In this document: positions 9,978 through 22,039 of the stretch, piece after piece
How positions within the stretch are numbered: the first letter of the stretch is position 1
Layout of the letters: each line of letters starts with the position of its first letter
Assembly (NCBI RefSeq): GCF_022539315.1
Contig: NC_066315.1
Coordinates: 99,367,990-99,431,989 of the forward strand
Direction of reading: 5' to 3'
Source: Serinus canaria
Lineage: Eukaryota > Chordata > Aves > Passeriformes > Fringillidae
DNA: 64,000 nt
Notes under the pieces: model-generated
What the model was told of the DNA's origin: nothing
The model's input: only the letters and a program-made list of their open reading frames with translations
Database searches by the model: none
Program-made: the position numbers and the translations under genes

Positions 9978-12900
9978 AAGTGTATGGTCTATTATGACAA
10001 ACACCAGACTGCACATTTAGATCAGATGTTTTGGAGTTTGTATTCTGCCCAGAAAATCCATTATATTTCATATGGTTCTCAAACAGTTTCTTGCTTTGTC
10101 ACCCCCAATACCCATTAAACTTAAACTTGCTGCTGTGGCAGCTGTGGTTTTACGAATTGCCACCTATGCTCATACACAGCACTCAGGGGGTTGTTTTAAT
10201 GCCCCTCCTCTGGCTGCTAGCTGTAGCTGTCAATGGAGATACTGCTGGTGTTTGTTTTAGCTCACAAGATGTGGTCCGAACTTTGTAATGTTAAAGCAAA
10301 GGTCACTAAGTCAAGTTAGGAGAAAATACCTTAAGGTGCAAAGTCCAAGAGACTATGAAGAGACACTGGGGGAATTCCACATCTGGTCCAAAGGAGTTTC
10401 TTGCTGCATTTTCACACACTTCCATCACTATTTAACAAAATGGATGGAAAACTTTAATTCCAACCCTGAATATTCATGTGCTTGAGTACAGGTGCTTTTG
10501 CACTTTCCACCACTTAATGTCTTTTGATTTGTAACATATTTTCTGTCCTTTGGAAATGAGTATTTTCTTCCAGCCCTTTGTTTCTCCCCATGCTTAGCCT
10601 CAATGCTAACAATTACTCATCCAGGACTTTTTGCACAGTTGGTCATAGTGATTTTTATGCAATAGCTGTAGCACCTGGAGTAGAGGGAAGCATGTACCTG
10701 CCTGTTTTGTCAGGCAGAAATGTGTGTTTGGTGTGGCTGTGTTTTTAACCTCCATTCTAATCGGTCACTTAGCTACACAAACAAACAGAGCCAGAGAATG
10801 GGCTGCACTCTGTTCAACAGAGTCAGTAAAGGGGCCAGTCTGGTGTTTCCTTACAGCTACAACCAAGACTGTGGGAATGCAAAATAAAGGCAGGCATTTA
10901 TCTGTGTTCAACTCTCCAGCCCCTCTACACATTAAAGATTTTGGGGAACCAATCTGTTTGGAGGACAGAATAAAAACATAATTGAGCTGGAATGTGTACC
11001 ACCCATTATCTGTATCACGTGGTGAGTGAGTGGTACAGCTGTAAGAGGAAAATGAATGTGAGATATTGACAGCTTGCTTTTGGAGTTTAGTCAGCTCTGA
11101 ATAGATGCCAATACAATGCAGAGCTTATCAATGAAGTCCTAGTATTCTGAGTGTGGGAGACATCAGAACAAGGACAAAAAGGTCTTTTACCCAGAAGTCA
11201 TGCTAAAGACTATTAGGGGAAAAAAGCATGTTTTGACCAGATGAGTGCATTGATGACAGCTGGTCTTGATTAGATGGAAGATCTGTCTAACCTAGAATTC
11301 CACTTCTGACAGTAGTCAGTGATGGATGCTAGAGAAAGAATATGGTAATGCTCCCCCAAAATGCCCTTCTGCATCTGGCAGTCAGCAATTAAGCCTTTGG
11401 TGAACCACAGGAAGGATCTGGACCCCATATTTAATAGTTTGTTTCAAGTATTCCTGAAGTGATATGATTGCTTTTTAACACAGTTGCACTTTCAGCCTCC
11501 AAAGTCTCCTATGGCACTGCCTTCCAGGCACAACTGAATTCCATTCTGTGAGGGAGTAGTTCTTTCTGTTGTAGAGCTGACAGCTGAAATTGGTGCCCCA
11601 TAACTCTTTTGTTTGGGGCACAGTGACTACCAGTTGCTAATGACCATTGTAGCTGTGTGTAAGGGGAAGGTTTTAGTGGTTTTGTTCTTCATTTTGCCTA
11701 CTTTCTGAGCTGAAAGTATTTCACTAAATAATCTCCCCATGTCTGAGTGTGACCCTGCCCTCCTATGATAGTCCTTGCCTATCAGCCTCCTTTCCTGGCT
11801 CTACTGCAGCGTCTGTGAAATGGGAGTAAGAGTATTTAAATCTTGACCATTGTCTTATGCAGTGTTATAGGATGCTTCTTGCTCCTGTCTCTATTTTCTA
11901 ATATGCCTTGTGTTTGCCCTCTTGGTTGCTGCTGAGCTTTTTCCTTCACTGAGCTGTTCACACTACCTCCAAGATGTCTTTTGACAGCTAAACTAAATCC
12001 TGTCACTGGAAACACAGGGGTTGTTTTTCCTGTGTAATGCAGTTATGGATATTAAATTGCATCAGGTGTTGCTTATTCAAATTAGCATCATGGAATACTT
12101 CTGAAGCTCAGTCCACTTGACAGCCCAATTAACTGTCTAATTAAAAGATTTTTGTACAATCACAGAAATTTACCAGTTCAGTTCTTTTTTTTTTTTCAGA
12201 GATGATTTAGAATTGAGCAGATCAGGTCCAAGCACAATCTATGGATTTAATCTGGAGTTTTCTTGTCTTTTGTTGCTAAAGCTTCTTATCCCATCCAGCT
12301 CAGTCTCCTTAACACCCTTGAGTAAAACCCTTGCAGCAGAGATCTGTCCTGCAACCTGCAGGAGGGGAAGGGGGAAAGACAGGTTTAGGTTTTATTGCAC
12401 AAACTTAACTTTTCATGGTTTTATTCCCTGAGAAAAAAGAAAAGAAAGAATAGACCTCTAAGATGAAGGGCTGGAATCCTATTTAGATTGTCACTTATTT
12501 AACACTTACCAAGCAAAGCAATATTTGAGATGAAATGTGTAGCTCTCCAGGTAAAAGTGATTCATCCCACTGTGGGAAACACTTCTTCTATAAAAGCAGG
12601 TTTGCAGCTAAAATTGACTATAAATTGCTCCAGTGAGGTCTTTGGTTTCTCAGGTGAGTCACAATTTTCCTCCTCACCTGTTTTCCCAGGTGGTGAGTGG
12701 CTCCTGGCTGCCACCCTTCCCTCACCAGCACAGATCCCACTCATCTGTCACACATGTCCAACCCAGACCAGCATACCACTCCTCTCCTGCTCCACAGATG
12801 GTCCTCTCAGATTACATTTGTGAGAAGAGCACCATTCCTCACAAGTCCACAAGCCTCAGGACAAGCAGCACAGCACCAGCTATGACTGGACAAAGCCTGG

Positions 12901-15625
12901 CTTATTTTTAACAGCACAGCCCTCATCAGTGTCAGGGCTGGGTGGGTGTCCTGAAGCTGAATGCACAAAAGCAGCTGAAGCATCTCCCTGGGAGCTGGGT
13001 ACTCCAAGAGTCACCTAGTGGGAATGAGGAGAGCGAGCCAGCACTGACACACAGAGAGAAGTGAACATTATTTTTCTTAGGAAAGCACTCTGCAGCAGTG
13101 GCACTGAGGGTGTTCACCCTTGCCTGGGACTGCAGCCACCAGCAGCATCACCATATTCATGATCTAAAGGCTGTTGAATGCTAGGAATGTAAGAGGTCAG
13201 TGTGGCCCAGGGCCAGGACTCAGCCCACTGCTGGCCCTGCGAAAAACACACTTCACGGTCGGTTTGTTGGACAGAGAACCAGAAGGGGGGAGGATCTGGG
13301 GCTCCAAGAGACACTGCCTGCACAACTGAATGCCACTGCTTTGTGGGAAGGGTGTGGAGACACAGTTGTTTCCTGTGCATGGAAGATTTGCAGAGAGATA
13401 CATCTCTGCTGTTCAAATTTATTTCATTGTGGTGTCCTGGCTCTGTTAATGAGCCGGGACTTTATGTCACACGTGGCCTGTATGATCTGTCAGGAACTGG
13501 GCACAGCTCCAAGTAATCAGGAGAGTCTTAGGACACCCCCTTGGTTAGCAGGGGAGGCAGTTGTGCTTTAAGTGCTACAAGATGAAACAAGGAGGCTGAT
13601 CATTTCTGTGTCAGAAGACTTTGCATGAAATAGAACAAGACATATATAAATGTCTTTATTTCTCATTTGTATTTCTTTATCCCCAACCCTTCTCCCCTCA
13701 GTCATAAAGTATTTTTAGTTTGAATGTGGCCAGAGGAGATCTGGAATAGGTGATGGAAGGCCACAAGAGAAACAACACAACAGGTCTTGTGTGTAAAGAG
13801 GCCATTAGGGTAAGGTATAAAAAAATAGGCAAAGGTATAAAATAATAGCTTGAAATTGGTGACATCAAGCACAGAGAAAAACACAAACAAGAATGTAGCA
13901 GCTGTGAAAGAAAACCAAAATGTCAAAACCAACCAACCAACCAAACCCACCCCTGCACTCCAATAAAACCCCCAACCCCAAACTCAACAACCTTTGGAGA
14001 GAGAGCAGTTAGAGAAAGTGACTTTCATCTGTTAGATTGCTGCTGCCTTTAGCCATAGCTGGGGCTGCAAGTGACAAAACCTGCTTTGTTTCCACTGATC
14101 ACATCTCTTGCGAAATCTCAACACCGTACCATGTCAGGGCCAGCTCAGACTAGGAGGAATTGAGAGGACTCTTTACTAAATTCAGTGGTCACAAGGGTGG
14201 AACTATGAGAGACAGTACTTATCAAGATGAAATATTGATCCTAATGTAGTATGCAGAAAGTGATTGTAATAATGAGGAAAAACAGCTTGATCATCCCATC
14301 CAAAGATGAAATGGTTTTTCTGGGAGACTGGAATATTTTCAACAGCTATCTAATACTTTATGATTTCTGGTAAAATGGATTTATTTTTGAGTAATCAATC
14401 ATCTCTGAAAACACTTCGGTTATTCTGGAAGATAGTGACTTTTATTTGGAAAGCAAGATCACTTGGGTGCAAACTGGGACAATATTCTGCAACTGTTCAA
14501 GGCAGCTTTTCTAAGCAACTTCCCTAAGCAGGCAAGAAAGCAAGAGAGCTGCAGCTGGGAGAGCACCTACACTGAGTACATTCTGTACAGAAATCACTGA
14601 AATGACAGCATTTGCAATTTAGCTTCTCAGGAATAAAATAGAGTTTACCATAGACTTCAGTTTGTCTAGCTCAGTAATCAATCTGCAGTCCTTCTACTTA
14701 AATTAGATTATTTATAGTTTTCTTGTACATTCTCTCCTGATTTTTGAGATGGGAGAAGATGATTTGAAAACACTCTTAATAAAGAGCAGCAGCAAACCAA
14801 GCTATGAGCCCCTGCAAGGGAAGACGCTTTGTTAATTAGAAGTGTTTTAAACATAAAAGATTATTATGGACTTCATGGTGTAATTAAAAATGTGTCATAA
14901 GAAATTACCTTTAGGACTTTAAAGGGCTTCTTAGATGTCTGAGATTTCTCTGGGTCTATAATAGACTGACTACACACATCATTAAGCTACTGTTTTCTTA
15001 AATAGAGTTGTTGTCTGAGGATCTAAGCTTTTTCTTTTTTTTTTTTTTAATGCATGACAATCAGAAGCAACCTGTTATAATAATTACATTACATAAACTA
15101 CCCCCCCAATCTATACTTAATGCATGCTAATTATTAAAGCAGACTTTTTAGAAAACTGTTGGTCAATCAATTTTTTATATTGCAACTGCATAAAATGCAT
15201 TATCCTGATTCTAGAGTTTATTAAGACATACTTTATTTCTGGTGTTACATCTTATTAGTTGTTTTGTTTTATGAAACTACTAACAGTACTATTTTAAAGT
15301 TCTTTTTCCAGTGATAATTGCTATTTATTAATAAATATTCCTAATTAAAACACATTAGGAATGGGGCCTACTATGAACTATTCGGACTGATGGGTGACCT
15401 TAGAAAGAGAACATGCCTGAGACTGAGCTTAGTAAAGTGAAAATATGAACTTTGTCTCGCATATGACTGTATTTTATTCCTCCAAACATTGCTGTGAAAA
15501 GCCATTCAGAAATCACTCCAAAAGATTTGTTTCCAATTTCACTGGCCACCATCAGCACCTTGGGGTTTTTTCTTATTTTTACTTCCAGTGTTTTGTGCTT
15601 GTGGTATGTTCAATTTTGTTTAAAT
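9978..15625. other. Intergenic, no gene recognised
   Basis: Unique-looking, moderately AT-rich sequence. The only notable simple sequence is a CCAA-rich patch at about 13925-13980 and short A/T runs (for example 15039-15050). Open frames are short; the longest, 123 codons at 13200-13571, has no family resemblance. Confidence 0.5.
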
Positions 15626-17165
15626 TGTGGTAAGTTAAATTTTGCTGTCTGCCATACAACCACCAGCTGATCTCTCAAATCATCCCCATAGTAAATGTGG
15701 GGAGAAAATAAGATGAAATAATCTGTGGGTCAAGATAAAGACAGGGGGACCCCTCATCAATTGCTGACATCAGCAAAACAGACAGAACTCAGGAAAGATC
15801 AATTTAATTTCAGAAAAAAATAGAGTAAGATGGTGACAAACAAAGGCAAAACAAAAACACCTTGCTGAAACTCTGCTTTCTTCTAAAGCTAAATTTTACC
15901 CCTTAATTCCCAGCTCTTCTCTCCCTGTCCCCAAGCAGTGTAGAGGAATGGGGGCCATGGTCACTCCCCATCCATTCTTTTGTGTTGTTCCTTCCCGTGA
16001 AAAATGCGTATTTTATGATTGGCTTTTCGCAAATATTAAAATGAATATTATATGTGTTGTGTTAGAAAGTAATGCTGTATTAATTCTCTTAAGTAGTGTG
16101 TTATATATAGCTTTATGTTATAACAAAATGTTAAAATAGAAACTATGCTATGTAGGATACTTTTTTTAAAGAAAAGACTTGCAGCGAGATAGCAGCCACA
16201 GGACATGTAAATCTTTCAGAGAAAAAGAATTTATTGCCCTCTTATCAGAAGAAACGAACTTCTTCCCACCTCGAAGACGCTGTTAGGATTCAGAGGAAGA
16301 AGCCGATGATGACCAGACAGAATCCTTTGTTTGAATGGAATTATGCATCATGTACAAGGTGTATGAATATGCAATGGGCTATTGTTTTTAAGGGTTAATC
16401 CTCTGCCCAGAAAAAGGTACCAGGATGTCCTTAACTCTTTGTTTCTATTGTCTCATATTGTCCTAATTCAAATTGTCCAAACTACTATTACTCTAATTGT
16501 ATTACTATTTTTATAACCATTTTATTACTATTAAACTTTTGAAATTTTAAAAACCAAGTGATTGGTGTTTTTCACGCTTCCTCCTCCGTGGGCCCTTCCC
16601 GCAGGGTACAATCCTTCAGAGCCTGCTGCAGTGGCTGCATGTGGAGCAGGCTGCTCCAGAGCAGGTCCCTCGCTGGCCACAGCTCTACCAGAACACTTCC
16701 TCATCCGTGGGCTCCCCATGGCTGCAGATTCTCCAAGGCATGGCCCCTGCTCTGGGAGGAGGAGGGGGTCCATGGGTGGATGTTTTCTCCAGCATGTTCC
16801 TCCCACAGGCTGCAGGGAAAGCTCTGTCTGGCACGTGTAGCGCTTCCTCACACTTCTTTTCCGACCTTGATGTCTGCAGGTTAATCTCCCACATGTTTTT
16901 CAGTCCTTTCTCACAGCTGCTGCCCAGCATTTTTTACCTTTTCTTAAATGTTTCCACAGGGACACCAGCAGCTTGTCTGAGGGTCTCAGCTTTGGGCAAT
17001 GGTGGGTTCCTTTCAGAGCCAGAGGGAAGGAGCTCTGAATGACACAGGGACAACCCCCACAGCATCCCTCTGATTCCCAGTGCCAAAGCCATGCCACTGA
17101 ACCAAACACAGCTCTGATCCGTGCCTTCCCACAGCAAGAAACCAGAGGGGCACTGCTCCACTAGT
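15626..17165. mobile_element. Old passerine-type ERV LTR, interrupted by a second LTR
   Basis: The left part (15626 to about 15985) begins TGTGGTAAGTT and contains segments such as GGGTCAAGATAAAGACAGGG and ATCAATTTAATTT. The right part (from about 16575) has CCTCCTCCGTGGGCCCTTCC-like blocks and a GATGTCTGCAGGTTAATCTC-like segment. Both recall one songbird LTR that I know as about 1 kb long. The two parts flank a different LTR, so this copy was split by a later insertion. No retroviral gene is preserved. Family and ends come from memory; the right end is approximate. Confidence 0.6.
15986..16574 (+). mobile_element. Solo LTR of an endogenous retrovirus (nested)
   Basis: Starts TGTTCCTTCCCGTG and ends near GATTGGTGTTTTTCAC. 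It contains TATATATAG (about 16092), a segment like ATGCATCATGTACAAGGTG, and an ATTAAA-type poly(A) signal at about 16530, as expected of an LTR read on the plus strand. It closely resembles an LTR known to me from zebra finch and relatives. No internal gag/pol/env sequence adjoins it, so it is a solo LTR. Clear target-site duplications are not visible to me, so the exact ends are uncertain. Confidence 0.7.
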
Positions 17166-20100
17166 CAAGCTCTGCAAACTGTCCCTTGAGCTAAATCCAA
17201 GATGTATTTGTTAGATAGAAAGATCAACAGACAAATCACACTTGCATTCTAACCCCCCTCAAATTTAAATTAATCCTGAACTAGACACATATGATATTTC
17301 ACTAAACTAACTTAATTTTTTCCCTGCAGTCAAATGTCTACTACTCTATCTCTAGGTAAATGACTGCAGAGAGGTTCTGTCAGGTAAAATATATTAAGAG
17401 GTCCTTGATCCTGACAGTGTTTGGTGAGCTCCAGAGATCACTGAACCCTTCTATCTCCTCTGCTCAGTATTCTGTAGTCTTTTGCAACTTTTGTAAAAGA
17501 TGGAGGAAAGCAAACCTTTTGTATGAAAGGAAACACAGTTTGCACAGTTTCTCTGAGGCCAGAAAGTGAGTCAGCAGCAGGGAGTTAGAGTTCAGAGCCA
17601 CAAAATTGTATCCAGTTACTTCACTGCCACAGTCCAGCATTTGGAAACAGTTTGTGCCAGGCCATAGATTCATTAATATTAATGATTATTTCAGGAATAA
17701 GTTATTCTGGAAATGAATAGAGACAACATCCATAGCCACTATGTTATTTATTAATGAATGATGTTCCTTAAAATTGTCACCACACAGCAGAAAATATTCT
17801 CATCACTGAATGCAATTTTCACCCATCTCAGTTTTCACAGCAAGTTAAATACTGAGATTAAAAATTGTGATGTAGGAAAATGCTGTATTTTCCCTTAGCA
17901 AAACAACAATCCTTACACTTCAAAATATCTTAGCTACATATTTGTCAATGAGAAAGCAGTGATAAACTCTAAGCCCCACAAGGACACTTGCTAATACATA
18001 ACTAAAGTGGTATGTTAAGCACAATAAGACCTCTAATAAGCCTTGGGGCATCAAGTCAAAAATATGCCTTGTACTTTGGTTTTAAACCTTTTTTTACTTT
18101 TAACTAAGTAGCTTGTACCTTTAGTCCAAGTGTGATTTCAGGGAAGAAGCACACTGAAATGACTGAGAATTATATTTCTGCCAGTTAGGTATTATCATAT
18201 GAGGTTTTTTTCAAGTTTAAAATTCAGAAACACCAACATTTCCAAAACTGTTAATACCTACCTCTCTGCACACTTCACTGGAAAAAAAAAAATATTGCAG
18301 TTCAAAGTCCAGTATTCCTGCTTTTATCTTCCCTCCTTCGTAGGGAAGGGATTCGTAATGTTCCCTACAGCATATTCCAAATGATCTAAGGAATTTAGAC
18401 CCTGGCTTTTCCTCTCTCCCTGGACAGAAAGGCTTTCTCCTGAAAGAATTGGAAGGTGTAAGAAAACTTCCAGGGGTTTATGAAAGGAAGGAAATGAAGT
18501 AATGATAAACTGCACACAGATGAAAGCTACTAGATTCTTCATTCTGGTAGAGAAGAAAGCAACTTTGCTCTGTTTGCAGAACACGAGCAGTGCCTGAGTC
18601 AACAAGATCTCTTACTTCAGTGAAAATTCCTTTTTTGGTCACCAGAGAGTAGGACTTGGTGCATTGTCAGTAAGTGATGCAAAGCAACAGGCAAAAAGGG
18701 TCAGTGCAAACAGGGAGGCAGCAAATGTGTTCCACACCTTCTGCACATCACTGCTCCCAGCCTTGTCTGCAACAGCAACAGGTGCAGGTTAACTCAGTTT
18801 ATGGGAAACAAAACTAAAGCTAAAAATGCCAAGTGGCAAAATCTAGCTGCTTCTCCACATTCCTGCAGTAAAAAGCCCCCATGTTTTCAGTTTTTCTGTG
18901 TCTTGCTAGATAATGCACAGCACTGGTATATAGTTTTCTAAAAGGTAGGTAATGCCAAAGTTTTTCTGTGCTGCATACAATATACAGCTGAAGTAAAAGC
19001 TATTCTTCTGAAGCATGCTACTTAAAAAAAAAAAAAAAAAAAAATCAAACTGGCTCCAACTCACAGAATGACAAACAACTCCTCCAGTTTGACTCAAAGC
19101 CAGAACTTTATTTCCAGAAAGAAGCTGGTACAGTAGAAAATATCACCTCCAAATACTAAGCCTGTGAAAGATCCAGATTCAGAAGCAATGAAACAATTTT
19201 AGACAACTTCCAGGACACTCCTCCCATTTTGAGAAAATATCAAAGCTGAGCTACTTTAATTCAAAATGCAAACAGCTGAACAGAGGGAATTGCTCCAAGA
19301 TGGAGACTGCTGCACACAGGAACTTCAGCAGCTTAAGTTTTAAGTGTTAAGCTGTTGAAGGAGCAGCTGCTTAAAAATATTGTACACTCATAGCAGGTTA
19401 GCTTTTCAGATCACTGCTGGACTCCCAGATAGTGCCACTGTAAATTGTGGTGTGTTAGTCTTGTAACAATTGCCTGTGGCTAGAGAAAGCTGGAATTTGG
19501 GATCTGCACTGTTCAGACATGCACAAACTTTTGTACTACAGATATTGAAGAAGCAATTCAAACAAAGCAACAATGAGCTATTCAGGTTGTTTTACATTCT
19601 TTTATTGCTGGTTCTCCCAGCATAGGAAACATAAATACTCACAGAAGCATTTAAGAGAATTTGCTTTCAAGAGGTATGCTTGTTTTAATAGGATAAGTGG
19701 CCCTTAAAAGCTGAAAAAATTAATTACTGTGTCCTTGTAAAGTCAGTTAAATGCAATTCCTTGACAGGGAAATAAAGACTTTGGCCAGCTATTAACATGG
19801 CAACAATCATTTATGCAGGGGGTGTCAAGAAAAATACAGATAAAACAAAGAGGTTATATCAAAATGGAAGCTTTCTCATTACTCCCAGAATAGTTTATTG
19901 TTTTCTTCTGAAGGACACCTGACAGTGCTGCAAACTCCAGACATTTTCTCCTGTGAGAAATTAGGAAAGAACAAGTCCTCCCCTTATCTGGAGAAGTATG
20001 CCCTCTGCCTCCTCCAGCAAATGCTCAGAAGTAGATGGGAAACAATAGGAATTAGGGAAAAAAACAAAGCTTTTCTTGGCTGTCTATTTTTTTGTAATAC

Positions 20101-21229
20101 CATCACTTTAGAGATGAGCAGAGACCAACCAAAAATTGTATCCATCAGTCCCTTTAACACTTGGGTTTAGGCTGCCTTTCCTCTCAACAGTGATCTGAAA
20201 GATGCAGCTCCAACTGGCATAGCCACACTCATAGTGGGAAGGAAAAAATAAGCACCTGAAGGTGAGGTTTGCAGCTAAAAGCAAGAGCAATTTTCCCATC
20301 TATCAGTGACCTCTGAAGTGAACAGACCCAGCTAAGAGGTCAGAATAGACACCACCAGCCATGACACTTCATCTTTCCCACCTTTCTGCTTCTCTTTTAG
20401 CAGATCAGGTCGGTGCAGTTGGTGCACAGAGTTAATGGATTCCTGTCTCAGAGGCATGGCAAGAACTGTGGGGTCCAGATTGGTCTTTTCCCTTTTGCTT
20501 TCACTGATTTCCCTGTCCCACTTGTTCTCTCTGCACCAGAGCTTCTCTTACTAGGTGACACCCACTGTCAGGACAGACACATTTCCTGCATCTGATGTCC
20601 CCTTAACAGCTTCAGCCTTCCTGAAGTTCTTCACATGCAAGCAAACAAAAACCTCAAAAGCTACACCTGTGAACAACCAAAATTGGGCTTTTTTTTTCCA
20701 CCACCACCATGGGTCTGCATTTTGACACAAGATACTTAATGGTTCTTGTTCTCAATTTTTCACACTGTTGAGGAAAAGCTTACTGAAAGCTGGGCATAGC
20801 AACAGTTCAATAAACTGCAGGAAGCATTACTTTGTCCTCTAATACAGCTTGTCTTGGGAGATCATAATACCACAAACACTCACTTTAGAGCACACATGTA
20901 TGTTATGCAAGACTAGACAGTGTCCTGCTGCTCTCCCCTGAACCCAAGGGCAACAAAACATCCAGCACCTCTTACATGTACCTCGGGCCCAACTTGACAC
21001 CCAGTGTCATCCTGTAACAGTAAAAACTGCAGTGTGGTGGTTTAAACCCTGAAAAAGCTTCAGCAGGCTGTTTATAAGCCATGTTCATGGCAGATTATTC
21101 AATGCTCAGGCAGAACTGGGCATCGGATTCATTAAGAAAATGTATCAGGTTCTTCCACAGTGTGAGCTGTAATAACCTGAACATCCTGAAGATTTGGAAA
21201 AAAAATATAAAGAACGATAATGAAAAGGT
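17166..21229. other. Intergenic, downstream of CIDEA
   Basis: AT-rich sequence between the nested LTRs and the CIDEA 3' end. It holds a 21-nt A run at 19024-19044. Several reverse-complement AATAAA motifs (for example 19601-19606) could serve as distal poly(A) signals for CIDEA. No coding exon was recognised. Confidence 0.5.
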
Positions 21230-21235
21230 TTTATT
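21230..21235 (-). terminator. Candidate CIDEA poly(A) signal AATAAA
   Basis: First AATAAA on the minus strand downstream of the CIDEA stop, giving a 3' UTR of about 690 nt. Other AATAAA motifs lie farther on, so the true site is uncertain. Confidence 0.4.
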
Positions 21236-21906
21236 TGTTTCAAGGGAACTTCAGAAGGCTAAATTTTAACCTTCTGCTTAGGGGTTGAACAATCTCCAAT
21301 TAGACTTCATGAGAAGAGTCAGTCACTGAAGTAAGACTGAAGTTGCTTGGTTCCATTGTCAGCAGGAGTAAATAGGTGCACTTCACCTCAATGTCAGCTT
21401 CACACTAACGCCAGCACTGTTAAGGATTAAAGCTAACAAATAAACAAACAAACCCTACAGTCCCCATGCCCTCACCTTACAGCCCAGTCTGTTCAGAATG
21501 CAAGTAGATAGCCATGAAAAACAAACAACAACAGCAGAACACCAAAACAAACAAAAATATCCACACAAAATCCCTAATGTCCTGATTGGTGCAAAAAATA
21601 TTCCATGGTTACAAAGCACTAAAGTTTCCAAGTATACTTATTCCTAATTTTGAATTTCTGGGACAAAACCCTGCCCCCTCTCTCCTTCTGCCAGATTCTC
21701 AGCCATTAGGCATCCATCTTTTTGTGGTGTTCAGAGCCTGTGGACATCCTACACTTCATGACTAAGGCCTACAAGCACTCCCAAACAGGAAAAATGTTAG
21801 TTCACATTAGGGCACATCCCCCTGCTATAACATTGTTACAACCAGAGCTGGGTAGGGGAAGGGCTTTGAGCAAAAGGATTCGACATCAGGAGCGCAGCTG
21901 CGGTCA

Positions 21907-22039
21907 CTATTCCCGCCTGGATCTCACGCACATGTCTTCTTCATCATATTCACCCATCAACTGCAACATGTATGTTCCAGAATAGAGCAGAAACTGTCCA
22001 GTTATTTGTGCTGCATGGGACATTAGCTGAAGCACTTTC
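21907..22039 (-). CDS. CIDEA: CIDEA coding exon 5 and stop
   Basis: Completes Arg175 and encodes residues 176-218, then TAG at 21907-21909. It contains the second half of the amphipathic helix (KVLQLMSHAAQITGQF) and LLYSGTYML. The tail EYDEEDMCVRSRRE differs from the human C-terminus. The acceptor is CTTCCAG|G. Confidence 0.93.

Noticed and set aside
9822..10118. Cys-Val or Thr-His repeat frames
   Set aside because: They are translations of the CA-type microsatellite.
16558..17161. Cluster of 70-130-codon frames on both strands
   Set aside because: They fall in LTR-derived sequence and do not resemble retroviral proteins; treated as part of the old LTR.
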